From: Bacillota bacterium
GTDB taxonomy: Bacteria; Bacillota; Clostridia; Christensenellales; Aristaeellaceae
Length of the DNA: 34,838 nucleotides
Reading direction: 5' to 3'
Assembly (NCBI GenBank): GCA_023425025.1
Contig: JAFADG010000046.1
Location: forward strand, 1 to 34,838
The translations under genes and the position numbers were made by a program. Below the pieces are notes generated by a model, which ran no database searches, was not told the origin of the DNA, and was given only the letters and a program-made list of their open reading frames with translations. The first letter of the stretch is position 1. Each line of letters begins with the position of its first letter. Shown here piece by piece: positions 24,888 to 33,927 of the stretch.

Positions 24888-26574
24888 GGTCTTCCTCCCT
24901 TCTCATCACGGGCAGGCAGACGGAAATGCAGCTTCCCTCGCCTTCGGCACTCCTGGCGGTAATGCCATATTCGCTGCCAAAGTGCAGGCGGATGATGCTG
25001 TCCACGTTGTAAAGCCCCAGGTGCCCGCCCAGTATCCGCTTATCCGGGCTGTTCAGCTTCTCCACCAGCTCCCCGGACATGCCTCGGCCGTTGTCGGAAA
25101 CGGAAAGGATAAGCTTGTCTTCCTGCCTTTCCGCCCACAGTTTGATATAGCCATCGCTTAAGTCGGCCACGCCGTGGAGGATGGCGTTTTCCACCAGCGG
25201 CTGCAATACCAGCTTGGGCACCAGGCAGCTTTGAAATTCTTCCGCCACATCGATTTCACAGGTGAAGCGGTCCTCAAAACGGATAGATTGGATGGCAATA
25301 TACCGCTCCACCAGCTCCAGTTCCGTTTCCAGGGTCACCATTTCCTCCTGGGAAATGCCGGCGCGAAGAATGGTGGCCAGGTCGGCGGCCAGCGCCGCCA
25401 CCTGCGGCACCTGGTGGGCAACGCCCAGCCATTTCATGGTATCCAGCGTATTATACAGAAAATGGGGGTTAAGCTGGGCCTGCATCATGCGAAGCTGCGT
25501 TTCGTTCAGCTCTCTTTGGCGCTTGACCGAGCGGTCAAGGTTTGCCTGGTATTCCGCTACCATGCGGTTGAAGCTTTTGGAAAGCTTGCCCAGCTCATCC
25601 TCCCGGCTGCTTTGGATCTGAACGCTGAAATCGCCGCGCTCCACTTCGCCCATGGCGTGGCTCAGCGTCTTTACCGGCTGCGAAAGATGGCGGCTTAGAA
25701 TCCACGCCCCCCACAAGCACAGCATCAGGCATAGCAGGCCCATGACGCCGCTGATGGCGTAGAAGGTGGTAACGATGCTCCTCGTAAAGGTCTTGGGCTT
25801 TTGCAGAACCAGATAAAACCCCGTTTCTTCCTCCCTGGAAACATGAAATTGGAACGCGTCGCCGACGCCTGTCAGAGGCCTGCCTTCCCAAAGCTGCCGG
25901 CGCAGCACGGAAACGGCAGCTTCCCCCTGGGCGGGCTGGGAGTGATAGACGGGATGCCAGTAGGCGTCCAGCAGCAGAATGTTGGCGGCCGTATCGCTTA
26001 AGCTGGCAAACAGCGCGTCCAACTGCGACTCGGTCATGGCAAGCACGATGTAGCCGGCGGGCTCCCCCCGGTCTCCCTGTACGGCCATAGCGCCGTAGAG
26101 CGCAATGTTTCCGGAACCGGCCATATAGACAAGGCCGTTATTCTGCGCCGCCGCCAGCAGAACGCCCCAATCCGCCGGCAGCGTTTTGCCCGGCGCCATG
26201 CCGCCTACGCCAAAGCGGCAGACGCCATCCCGGTCAAAGATGCCCAATTGCGCATGATTGTCAAACCCCGCCGCCGCGGCGAACAAAGCCGGATACAGCG
26301 AACCGGCGGGCTGGCCCGTATCAGTGAGCGCGCGGCGCACGGAAACGCTTCCCGCAAGGGCAAGAGTGATCTCATCAAAGGTTTGAAAGACGGACTGCAT
26401 ATCCGCCCGCACCGTATTTAACTGCTGCTGCGCCTGCTCCGCCAGCTGGTTTTCGCTCCTTGCGATGATCAGCGGCAGCATGATGACGTCCAATATGATC
26501 AGCGGCAGCAGCGATACCAGAAGCACGGTGAAAAAGATGCGGATTTTAAAGGAGCGGCCGATCCACTTTTTCAT
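24862..26574 (-). CDS. YesM-type sensor histidine kinase
   Basis: This 570-residue membrane kinase has a first transmembrane helix at about residues 11-38, an extracellular sensor region at about 40-265 (dCache-like), and a second helix near 266-293. A HAMP domain follows (HLSQPVKTLSHAMGEVERGDFSVQI). The phospho-accepting His371 is in QLNPHFLYNTLDTMKWL, the signature of the His_kinase (LytS/YesM) family. The ATP-binding domain has VENAILHGV, SDNGRGMSGELV and GGHLGLYNVDSIIRLHFG. ATG 26574 overlaps the upstream lipoprotein stop as ATGA, so I chose this start over one further upstream. It probably passes the lipoprotein's ligand signal to the AraC-type regulator. Confidence 0.94.
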   Translation of the reverse strand: MKKWIGRSFKIRIFFTVLLVSLLPLIILDVIMLPLIIARSENQLAEQAQQQLNTVRADMQSVFQTFDEITLALAGSVSVRRALTDTGQPAGSLYPALFAAAAGFDNHAQLGIFDRDGVCRFGVGGMAPGKTLPADWGVLLAAAQNNGLVYMAGSGNIALYGAMAVQGDRGEPAGYIVLAMTESQLDALFASLSDTAANILLLDAYWHPVYHSQPAQGEAAVSVLRRQLWEGRPLTGVGDAFQFHVSREEETGFYLVLQKPKTFTRSIVTTFYAISGVMGLLCLMLCLWGAWILSRHLSQPVKTLSHAMGEVERGDFSVQIQSSREDELGKLSKSFNRMVAEYQANLDRSVKRQRELNETQLRMMQAQLNPHFLYNTLDTMKWLGVAHQVPQVAALAADLATILRAGISQEEMVTLETELELVERYIAIQSIRFEDRFTCEIDVAEEFQSCLVPKLVLQPLVENAILHGVADLSDGYIKLWAERQEDKLILSVSDNGRGMSGELVEKLNSPDKRILGGHLGLYNVDSIIRLHFGSEYGITARSAEGEGSCISVCLPVMRREEDHAEDIDRG

Positions 26575-27584
26575 GGCGCCGCCTCCTTGCTCAGCTCGCC
26601 CCACAAGCTCAGAATCGCGCTTTTCTCCCTGCCGGCCCAGCGGATGTCATAATCCATCAAAATCAAGCCCTGATCCTGCGCATTGGGGTCCGCAAGGTCG
26701 CCGCGCACGGAGCGCCTGAAATAATCGGTGATCAGGCGCTTTTGCACATCGGCGCCCAAGATAAAGGAAATAAACCGCTTCGCGTTTTCCTCATGGGCGC
26801 AGCCCTTGATGATCGCCGCGCCGTCGGGCACGTCGCTGGTGCCCTCTTGGGGATAGGCCATGGCGATGTCCGCACCGGCCGCGATGCCCTTTTGGGCCGT
26901 CTCCTCCAGCGTGACGCCGATGGAAAAATCCCCGTCCGCCACAGCGCCCACCACATCCCCCGAGCCGCTCAGTATCTTGCCATCCAGGTTTGCAAAAAAC
27001 CTACGCAGAATTTCATCCTTCTGCATGGGCAGCGCCTGCAAAAGCGTGGCCAGCGCCGTGTAGCTGGAGCCGGATACCTCGGGCCGCGCAAAGGCGATCC
27101 TGCCTTTCCATCGGTCCATAAGCAGGTCGTTCCAGCCTTGCGGAATACCCTCGCCCACAAGCTTGGGGTTGTAGATCAGCACAATGGGCAGGGAGGAGAA
27201 GGGCAGCCACTTGCTGCCCGGCAGGTAGTAGCCGTCACGGATCTTGTCCATCCCCTCAGGGGTAAAGTCGGTAAAATAGCCGCTGTACGCTTCCAGGCTT
27301 TCCACGCCGCCGCCAAACATCAAATCCCCCAGAGGATAATCGCTCTCCAAGGCGATCTGCTCCAACATTTCGTTTGTACCGCCGGTTTCCACCTGCACCC
27401 AGATGCCCGTGCGCGCTTCGAACTCCTGCAGGATGGGCTTGTAGATTTCTTCCTTGTGGGAGGTATAAACGACCAGGCGCTTGTCCTCCCCCGGCGCATA
27501 GCCCGCCCCCAGCTGCCGGGCGGGAGAAGCGCAGCCGCACAAAAGCGCAAGGCACAAAAAGAGCAGCAGAATCAAGCGCTTCAC
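26571..27584 (-). CDS. AfuA/FbpA-like solute-binding lipoprotein, putative sensor subunit
   Basis: This 337-residue lipoprotein has its lipobox at LLCGC (Cys18). The mature part matches the iron/hexose-phosphate binding group: LVVYTSHKEEIYKPILQEFEARTGIWVQVETGGTNEMLEQIALES, GDLMFGGGVESLEAYSGYF, FSSLPIVLIYNPKLVGEGIPQGWNDLLMDRWKGRIAFARPEVSGSSYTALATLLQ and DGAAIIKGCAHEENAKRFISFILG. It is not next to a permease gene but is coupled to a kinase gene. In Salmonella PgtC and related systems such proteins act as ligand sensors for the kinase, and I infer that role here. The start is GTG 27584, ten bases after GGAGG. Confidence 0.88.
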   Translation of the reverse strand: MKRLILLLFLCLALLCGCASPARQLGAGYAPGEDKRLVVYTSHKEEIYKPILQEFEARTGIWVQVETGGTNEMLEQIALESDYPLGDLMFGGGVESLEAYSGYFTDFTPEGMDKIRDGYYLPGSKWLPFSSLPIVLIYNPKLVGEGIPQGWNDLLMDRWKGRIAFARPEVSGSSYTALATLLQALPMQKDEILRRFFANLDGKILSGSGDVVGAVADGDFSIGVTLEETAQKGIAAGADIAMAYPQEGTSDVPDGAAIIKGCAHEENAKRFISFILGADVQKRLITDYFRRSVRGDLADPNAQDQGLILMDYDIRWAGREKSAILSLWGELSKEAAP

Positions 27585-27646
27585 TTTCGCACCGCCTCCG
27601 TTGCAAGCCCCTGCGCTTTTGTGCCGCAGGACCTGCCGTTTCCCCT

Positions 27647-27675
27647 ATTGTAACCGATCTTTCCACGCTTGACCA
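27647..27675 (-). promoter_or_regulatory. Candidate promoter for the sensor operon
   Basis: On the minus strand TGGTCA (27675-27670), a 17-base spacer and TACAAT (27652-27647) form a moderate sigma-A match, about 63 bases before the GTG start. Confidence 0.45.
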
Positions 27676-27720
27676 TAGCCGCCTTTTGCGGGCCCGCCGC
27701 ATGGCACCCGGATTCCCATC

Positions 27721-27747
27721 AAAAAAGGCCACCAAAAAGTGGCCTTT
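27721..27747 (-). terminator. Intrinsic terminator of the glycosidase operon
   Basis: AAAGGCCAC (27724-27732) and GTGGCCTTT (27739-27747) form a 9-bp stem. On the minus strand the stem runs into TTTTTT. It lies 21 bases after the alpha-galactosidase stop and separates that operon from the sensor genes. Confidence 0.88.
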
Positions 27748-27767
27748 GAAGAATATCTGGTTTTCAG

Positions 27768-29759
27768 TTACCAGTGAATGGTCAGTGTCCTTCCGGGTAC
27801 AGGAACGGTCCAAAGGCATCCGCCCAGCAGTGTTGGCGATAACTCCCCGGCATCCGATGTGATGCGCGCGGGCCTGCCTTCCATATAAAAGCCGAGCGTT
27901 CCGCCCTCCTTGAGCAGGACGTGGCACGCGCTTTCCTGATACAGCAGGCGTTCCACCGCGGCGGGGCTGACGTATTTTTGGACAAGCCCCAGCACCGTGC
28001 ACTTTTCCTGCCGCGGGACCAGCTGAAAAAAGGCTGACCGGCCGCCGGGAATTTCAAAGGGGATCCCGCCATCCCTTGTCAGCACCTCCGCCAGGTTATC
28101 GGCAAAGGATACGCAGACATAGGCATCCCCCATGGCCTTGGGGATGTCCGACAGCCTGATCACGCCCTGGGAGGGCTGATCCTCCCTTGGGGAAAAGGCC
28201 GCTATCACAAAGGAACCTTGGTATGTGTTCCATATCTTTAGCGGCGCTTCCGATTCCACCGGGTCACAAAGCAGGCAGTCCGCCGTGGGCATGCCCACCC
28301 CTTCACAGCGGTAAACCGTGCCATCCCCGCTGATCAGCGGCCATAAAACAGAGGCGTCGGTTTGGTTCACCTTGTCGCTGACGTATACCGGCCCCCCGCT
28401 TACGGCCCGGAGCATGGCATGCTGCACACCCTTTTCGTGGGCGCTCCAGAACATGTCAAAGTCGCCCCAGTACAGGGAGCCAAACAGGAGCGCGCCGTAA
28501 ACATTCTGCTTGCAGTGCTCCAGAAAGCCGTCCGGCGCGCCGGGCACAAAATCGTCGCTGGACCGTATCAGCGCGGCGGATGGGCGGGCCCACATTTCCT
28601 CCGGCGCCATGCCCATGCAATGGATGGCGTTGCCGTCAAAATGCAGCGCCGCCGAAGCGCCTGCGCCGGCCTGCATCCCCCTAGATGCCTCCCCGTAGGT
28701 CAGCCGGCCGCCGAAAAACAGCGCCGGCGCGCTTTGCTCATCGATTTTGACAAAGTCCACCCCTTGCCTTTCAAGGCGGCTGTGCCAGGTGTGCCAGAAC
28801 GCAAAGCTGTTTTTGGGGTCGGGCACATGCCGCCCATCCGGGAGAACCGTCAGGCTGTCCCGAAGTGCCTCATAGGCTGGGCTGCCCTTTTTGACGCCGT
28901 TCCAGTATCCCATCAACGCCTGCCAAACGCCTACATGCGCTACGCCATACGTTTTTTTGATGTGGTCAATGGTGTGCTTTAATCCGCCCGGAAACTTTTC
29001 CAAAACGGCGTCCAGGCCCGTAAGCTCCGCATTTTCACCATCGGTCGCGGACCAGCCGTCGTCGATGAGCACCCAGCCAAGCGGCAGGCCCTTGTTTTGC
29101 AGCTCCTCCAGCTTTTGATCAATTCCCTTAGCGTCCACCTGATGATAAAACGCGTCCCAGGTGCAAAAGCCCAGCTTTTCAAAGACCTGCGGATAGCGCT
29201 TGTATGCGCGGGCTTTGCCGCATCCCGCCATCTCCAGCCCAAGGCGCGCGGCGTTTTCGCACGCCAAAAAGGGATCGGCATGGCAGGCATAGGCCAGGAC
29301 AGGCGTTTGGCAGTCCATCCTGCCATCCTGGCTGGAGCTGAGCGTGACCAACAATCCATCGTCTTCCCCTTGGATATCGGCGCGGTAATCGCTGCCGCAC
29401 AGGGCGATCAAAACATGGTATTCGTTCTCCTCACGCCACAGCAGCAGCTGGGTGCGGGGAGGGATTTGCGCCGGAATAGAAGCGAATGCCGGGCGGATCC
29501 ACCAATCCTTGTGCTGATATACAGCCATGTACCGCGTATCTTTTGCGGGAAGACGCAGCTGCACTGCCCCATGGCGGGCAAAGCTGTGCTGAATTTTGAA
29601 CAGCGGCTTGTCCGGCGTCCACTGCGCTTTGAGCACAAGCCCCATGGCGCCCGTGTCCGGCGAGGACAGGATGGAAGTTTCCGCCTGGCACCCGTCCTCG
29701 CCCGGGCTGCCTGTGCGCCCGTCGTCGCGGCACAGCAAAACGCGAAGCTGCTCAAACAT
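27768..29759 (-). CDS. Sip1/raffinose-synthase-type alpha-galactosidase (GH36-like)
   Basis: This 663-residue glycoside hydrolase resembles the Sip1/raffinose synthase branch (PF05691) of GH36. The enzymes cleave or transfer alpha-galactosyl groups. The barrel shows FCTWDAFYHQVDAKGIDQKLEEL and GWVLIDDGW (228-236). The likely nucleophile is Asp340 in GVDFVKIDEQS, and the acid/base is in RSSDDFVP (Asp402/403). No signal peptide is visible, so it acts in the cytoplasm on imported sugar. Its ATG follows the ROK-SIS stop codon directly (TAAATG), so the two are coupled. It is the last gene before an intrinsic terminator. A different alpha-hexosidic specificity is possible. Confidence 0.86.
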   Translation of the reverse strand: MFEQLRVLLCRDDGRTGSPGEDGCQAETSILSSPDTGAMGLVLKAQWTPDKPLFKIQHSFARHGAVQLRLPAKDTRYMAVYQHKDWWIRPAFASIPAQIPPRTQLLLWREENEYHVLIALCGSDYRADIQGEDDGLLVTLSSSQDGRMDCQTPVLAYACHADPFLACENAARLGLEMAGCGKARAYKRYPQVFEKLGFCTWDAFYHQVDAKGIDQKLEELQNKGLPLGWVLIDDGWSATDGENAELTGLDAVLEKFPGGLKHTIDHIKKTYGVAHVGVWQALMGYWNGVKKGSPAYEALRDSLTVLPDGRHVPDPKNSFAFWHTWHSRLERQGVDFVKIDEQSAPALFFGGRLTYGEASRGMQAGAGASAALHFDGNAIHCMGMAPEEMWARPSAALIRSSDDFVPGAPDGFLEHCKQNVYGALLFGSLYWGDFDMFWSAHEKGVQHAMLRAVSGGPVYVSDKVNQTDASVLWPLISGDGTVYRCEGVGMPTADCLLCDPVESEAPLKIWNTYQGSFVIAAFSPREDQPSQGVIRLSDIPKAMGDAYVCVSFADNLAEVLTRDGGIPFEIPGGRSAFFQLVPRQEKCTVLGLVQKYVSPAAVERLLYQESACHVLLKEGGTLGFYMEGRPARITSDAGELSPTLLGGCLWTVPVPGRTLTIHW

Positions 29760-31439
29760 TTACTCAGCCTCCCCTTCGCCGAAAAAGTGCTCTTCCAGCA
29801 TGGCGCACAGGGCATGGTAAGCGGGCAGATGCAATTCCTGCACATCCGCCGGGCTGTTGCCCTGCACGATCACCGCTTCGTCGGCGGTTTCCGCCAGCTT
29901 GCCGCCGGTTCCGCCGGTGAGCCCGATAACTGTCAGCCCCCTGGCCTTGGCCGTCTGCGCCGCCAGCAGAACGTTGCGGGCGTTGCCGCTGGTGCTGATG
30001 CCAAGGAACACATCGCCTTCGCGGCCGTAGCCCACCACCTGCTGGGCAAACATCAATTCCGGACTGACATCATTGGCAAAGGCGGTATTCAGCACGCTGT
30101 GCTCGCTGAGCACGATCACAGGCAGCGCCTGCTGCAGCTTTTGATGCGCGTCCGGCATGGTTTCGCGGGTGTAACGCGAAACCGCTTCCTGTTCATCTTT
30201 GGGCAGGGGCCTTTTCAAATAAAAGCCCTTCATCAGCTCGCCCGCAATGTGCTGGGCGTCGGCGCAGCTTCCGCCGTTGCCGGCAATCAGCAGCTTTCCG
30301 CCCCGGGCGAAGCATCTTTTCAGCGTCTGGTACACCGCCAGCAGTTCTTCCCGCTGCTCTTCAAGCGCAGGGTGGCGTGCGATGGCCCGATCCAGATGTG
30401 AAAGTACCTTGGGATCGCGCTCCGACATTTCCTCCATGGGATCGATGCGCAGGGCGTGCAGGGCGACCATGATGCTGGCCAGATCGCCCAGCGCTTCGCC
30501 GGTCATGGCTGGCACCACCTTCAGGTTGTTTAGCGAAAAGGGGATGGCCTCCCGTTTCAGCGCCGCCTCCATGCTCGGACGCAGCAGCTCCTCGCAGCGG
30601 ACGAACACGCTGCCGATGACAATGCATTCCGGGTTGAGGGCGTCCACCAGCAGGCTCAGGCCCCGCCCCAGCATTTCGCCCGCATGGGCAAAGATCGCCT
30701 TGGCGTCCGCGTCCCCCTGCTTGGCATAGTCTGCGATCAGCCTGGTGGTGATATCCTGAAGCTGCACGCCGTCCTTCACCCATTTAGGGGGCTTTCCTTC
30801 CTCTATGAGCCGCTGGGTCCAGGCCTGGGCCTGGCGGCCAATGCCCCCGCCGCTGGTATAGCCCTCAAAGGAGCCGGCCTTTCCAAAGCCCACGGGCCCA
30901 TCCTCCGTCAGGCGCAGGTGGCCCACCTCGCCCCCCATGTCGCTCATGCCGCACAAAAGATTGCCTTCGGCAATGATCCCGGCGCCCATACCGGTGCCCA
31001 TGGTCAAAAAAATCATGTCCCGTGTTCCGCGTCCGGCGCCCAGCCGCCATTCCACCAGGGCGCAGGCATTGGCGTCGTTCTGCAAAAAGGCGGGAATGCC
31101 ATACCGCTCGGCAAGCATCCTTGTCAAGGGCACGTCCACCCAGCCGGGCAGGTTGGGCGGGCAAAGCACCACCCCCCGCCTGGAATCCAGCGGACCGCCG
31201 CAGCTGACGCCAATGGCACGCAGATCCTTTGCCTCAAGGCCGTGCTTTTGCAGCATGGCTTCAATGGTTTCATACAGCCTGGCAAGGGTATGTTCCTTGC
31301 CCAGTTCCGCCTGGGTATCAAAGCGCATCCTGTCATCGATTTGAATGCCGCCGTCCACATGCGCAAGCAGCACGGCGCACTTGGTGCCGCCGATATCCAG
31401 CCCCAGAAAGGGCTTGTTGATGGAGCCTTGCCTTTTCAT
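29760..31439 (-). CDS. Fusion of ROK sugar kinase and GmhA-like SIS isomerase
   Basis: This 559-residue protein combines two enzymes. Residues 10 to about 335 are a ROK kinase: LGLDIGGTKCAV, SCGGPLD, the catalytic segment QNDANAC (Asp122), MGTGMGAG and GGEVGH (His174). The zinc cysteine cluster expected after GEVGH is absent (GPVGFGKAGSFEG). Residues 355-559 are a SIS domain like sedoheptulose-7-phosphate isomerase GmhA: phosphate loop AGNGGSCADAQHIAGEL with Glu401, STSGNARN, and LHLPAYHALCAMLEE with His542. Glu and His match the GmhA catalytic pair. No stop or frameshift separates the halves. I infer successive phosphorylation and aldose-ketose isomerisation of one sugar. RBS GGGAGGG precedes ATG 31439. 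Confidence 0.9.
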   Translation of the reverse strand: MKRQGSINKPFLGLDIGGTKCAVLLAHVDGGIQIDDRMRFDTQAELGKEHTLARLYETIEAMLQKHGLEAKDLRAIGVSCGGPLDSRRGVVLCPPNLPGWVDVPLTRMLAERYGIPAFLQNDANACALVEWRLGAGRGTRDMIFLTMGTGMGAGIIAEGNLLCGMSDMGGEVGHLRLTEDGPVGFGKAGSFEGYTSGGGIGRQAQAWTQRLIEEGKPPKWVKDGVQLQDITTRLIADYAKQGDADAKAIFAHAGEMLGRGLSLLVDALNPECIVIGSVFVRCEELLRPSMEAALKREAIPFSLNNLKVVPAMTGEALGDLASIMVALHALRIDPMEEMSERDPKVLSHLDRAIARHPALEEQREELLAVYQTLKRCFARGGKLLIAGNGGSCADAQHIAGELMKGFYLKRPLPKDEQEAVSRYTRETMPDAHQKLQQALPVIVLSEHSVLNTAFANDVSPELMFAQQVVGYGREGDVFLGISTSGNARNVLLAAQTAKARGLTVIGLTGGTGGKLAETADEAVIVQGNSPADVQELHLPAYHALCAMLEEHFFGEGEAE

Positions 31440-31457
31440 TGCCTGATCCCTCCCCCG

Positions 31458-33890
31458 TTAAACCATCGGGTTCTCCATAAAATCCACTTCATAGGCCGGC
31501 TGCGCCGCATCCCTGGGAATGCGCAGCGCCAGCACCTGGCCGGGGCGCAGCTCCAGGGGGATTTCGCGCCCCAAAAGGGGCAGGCGGAGCATAAAGCGGC
31601 ATGCCTTGCGGGTCACCTGGTCCAAATGCACAATCACGTCTCCGCTTCCGTCCTCGGCCAGCTTCAGGGCGGTCAACGCAGCGCCCTCGCCCTCCACTTT
31701 TGCAAAGGAGGCGGACTGGGGCAGCGGGCCCAGGTGGAAGGTTTCAGGCAGTACGACGGGGGGCTGGTTGAGCAGCTGGGCGCTTTTTGTCATGTCCGTA
31801 TGCTGCCAGGGGCCAAGATGGGGGGCAAGGGCGTAGGTAAAGCGCTGTATGCCCTGGTCTGTCGCCGGGTACGCCATGCCCTGCTCCACGACAAAGGGTG
31901 TGTGGTTGGCATAGAACGGGCTGCGCAGCACGGTCAGGTGCAGCGCCCGGTCGTGGGCGTCGTAGCTGTACTTGCCATCATTCAAGAGTGCCAGGCCGGC
32001 CGTGGCGCCGTCCCGGCCCGGCGCGGCGCCGGTCACATCCAGCCACCCGTGCATGGGATGCTCCTCGCCGTTTGGCGCCCTGTCCGCATAGCCGTAAGGT
32101 GCCTGGGCGGTTATCTGACAGTAGTTGAGATTGACCGGGAAACGGAGTTTTAATACCGTGCGGGTCTGATGAAAATCCACCGTGGTGCGCACAAACAGCA
32201 CCGGCAATTCCTTGAACAAAATAAATTCCTGGCAAAGCGAAGACTGCTCAAATGCGCTTACAACGCGGATGACGCTGCGCACCGGGCCGGATTCCGTGCG
32301 GGCAACGCTCTTTACGTGCATCGAGGCCTTGTGCCTATCAAACCGCAGCACGTCATGGGACCAGGTGTCGCTGCTGTCCTCCATCAATTGCGCCTGCGCA
32401 CCGGGCCCCCGCAGAAGCTCCGCATCCATTTGGGCCAGCTTCAGGCTGCTGATGCAGCCGGTATTCCTGTCGAAAACAACGTGCAGCGCATCGTTTACAA
32501 GCGTCAGCGCTTCGGCGGGCGTCTCTTCCCCCGGCCGCTCATACCCCTCACAGGGCACCAAACGGTAGGTGCGGTAGCCCATGGCCGGCAGATCCGCCAC
32601 AAAGCAAAGCTTGACGCGGCCATTGCTGGCAGCGGAGGAGGCTACGATCTGATAAGGAATGATATTGTCCCTGTCATCCATCAGGCACATGTTTTGCGGC
32701 ACCGCGGCGCATTCCATTTCCACCGGCCACTTCGCATCAAAGGCGTGGGGGCTAAACACCACCAGGGGCCGCTGGCCCTGGGCGAAGGGAATATTGATTT
32801 TCCAGGACAGCGCCTGCAGCGCGTCGTTTTGACAGTCCGCCGCCACGCTCATGGCAAAGCCAAGCTCATCCCGGGCATCCTCATACGCTTCCCAAAGGCT
32901 GGTGCCGGCCAGGATGTCGTGGAACTGGTTGAATAGCACCTTTTTCCAGGCGCGTCCCAGATCGTTTGCGGGATAGGGCCTGTTCAGCGCCGCGGCTGCG
33001 ATGGCCGACCACTTTTCGCCGGAAAGCAGACGGTTTTCCCCCTGCCGTATCCATTGCTTGATGCCGGAATGGGCCGCGTAGCAGCCGCTGGCATGGTGCA
33101 AAAGATCACCCGTTACCACCGGCAGATCGCCTTGTGCTTTCAGCGCCTCATCAAAAAAACGGTCGGGGGAGGAAAGCGTCAGCCGCAGCCCGTTTTGCCC
33201 GTCAAGCGCCTTGATGGACTCCAGATTCTCTATCGTCGGGCCGCCGCCATGGTTGCCGACCCCGTAAAAGCACATGATACCCCGCGCATCATCCGCCTCC
33301 AAAGCGCAGCGCGTAACATGGCTGCCAAGCTCCTTGCCCCAGGTACAGTATTCATAGGGGACCCGAAAGCAGGCCACCCGGGTGCCCTCGTTGCCCTGCC
33401 ATAGAAACAGGGAGCCGGGCAGCGCCTTCTCGTGGCGGCCGGGCCGCATGAACACGTACCGGTCCATGCCGGAAAGCCGCAATATTTGAGGCAGGGCGCC
33501 CGTATGGCCGAAGCTGTCAATGGCATAGCCCGTGCGGCAGGCAATGCCGAACTTTTCCATAAAATACCGCTGGCTATACAGAGCATGGCGGGCAAAGCTT
33601 TCGCCGCAGGGAATGTTGGTATCGGGCTCGACCCACCACCCGCCGACGATCTGCCACCGGTCCTCTTTCACCCGCGCCCTGATCTCCTCAAACATCTCCG
33701 GATCGTTCTGCTCCACCCAGGCATAAAAGGCGGCAGAACTGGCGGTGAAGATAAAATCGTCATATTCCCCCATACGGTCCAGCGCGGAGCGGAAGGTGGC
33801 CTTGATTTCCTGGAAGCCGTCCTGCCAGCACCAGAGCCAGACGGGATCGATATGGGCATTGCCGATCATGTGCAGCGTCTTTTGTTCCAT
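31458..33890 (-). CDS. Alpha-mannosidase, GH38
   Basis: This 810-residue enzyme removes alpha-mannosyl residues. The zinc site is HIDPVWLW (His13, Asp15) near the N-terminus, and the nucleophile is Asp125 in AIDSFGHTGALPQ, the GH38 signature. The YVFMRPGRHEK, CFYGVGNHGGGPT and KVLFNQFHDILAGTSLWEAYEDA segments are also typical. The C-terminal half is the beta-sandwich region, ending LELRPGQVLALRIPR. There is no signal peptide, so it acts in the cytoplasm. The frame extends upstream to 34112, but ATG 33890 has an AGGGAGG site and is where the family begins. The MBL gene ends 37 bases upstream and the fusion kinase follows after 18. Confidence 0.95.
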   Translation of the reverse strand: MEQKTLHMIGNAHIDPVWLWCWQDGFQEIKATFRSALDRMGEYDDFIFTASSAAFYAWVEQNDPEMFEEIRARVKEDRWQIVGGWWVEPDTNIPCGESFARHALYSQRYFMEKFGIACRTGYAIDSFGHTGALPQILRLSGMDRYVFMRPGRHEKALPGSLFLWQGNEGTRVACFRVPYEYCTWGKELGSHVTRCALEADDARGIMCFYGVGNHGGGPTIENLESIKALDGQNGLRLTLSSPDRFFDEALKAQGDLPVVTGDLLHHASGCYAAHSGIKQWIRQGENRLLSGEKWSAIAAAALNRPYPANDLGRAWKKVLFNQFHDILAGTSLWEAYEDARDELGFAMSVAADCQNDALQALSWKINIPFAQGQRPLVVFSPHAFDAKWPVEMECAAVPQNMCLMDDRDNIIPYQIVASSAASNGRVKLCFVADLPAMGYRTYRLVPCEGYERPGEETPAEALTLVNDALHVVFDRNTGCISSLKLAQMDAELLRGPGAQAQLMEDSSDTWSHDVLRFDRHKASMHVKSVARTESGPVRSVIRVVSAFEQSSLCQEFILFKELPVLFVRTTVDFHQTRTVLKLRFPVNLNYCQITAQAPYGYADRAPNGEEHPMHGWLDVTGAAPGRDGATAGLALLNDGKYSYDAHDRALHLTVLRSPFYANHTPFVVEQGMAYPATDQGIQRFTYALAPHLGPWQHTDMTKSAQLLNQPPVVLPETFHLGPLPQSASFAKVEGEGAALTALKLAEDGSGDVIVHLDQVTRKACRFMLRLPLLGREIPLELRPGQVLALRIPRDAAQPAYEVDFMENPMV

Positions 33891-33927
33891 GTTGCTGTCC
33901 TCCCTGTCAAAAGCATGAATGCAAGGC

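Noticed and set aside
30684..32153. 489-codon plus-strand frame spanning parts of two minus-strand genes
   Set aside because: It crosses the ROK-SIS/GH38 boundary and has no recognisable motif, so it is a mirror frame.
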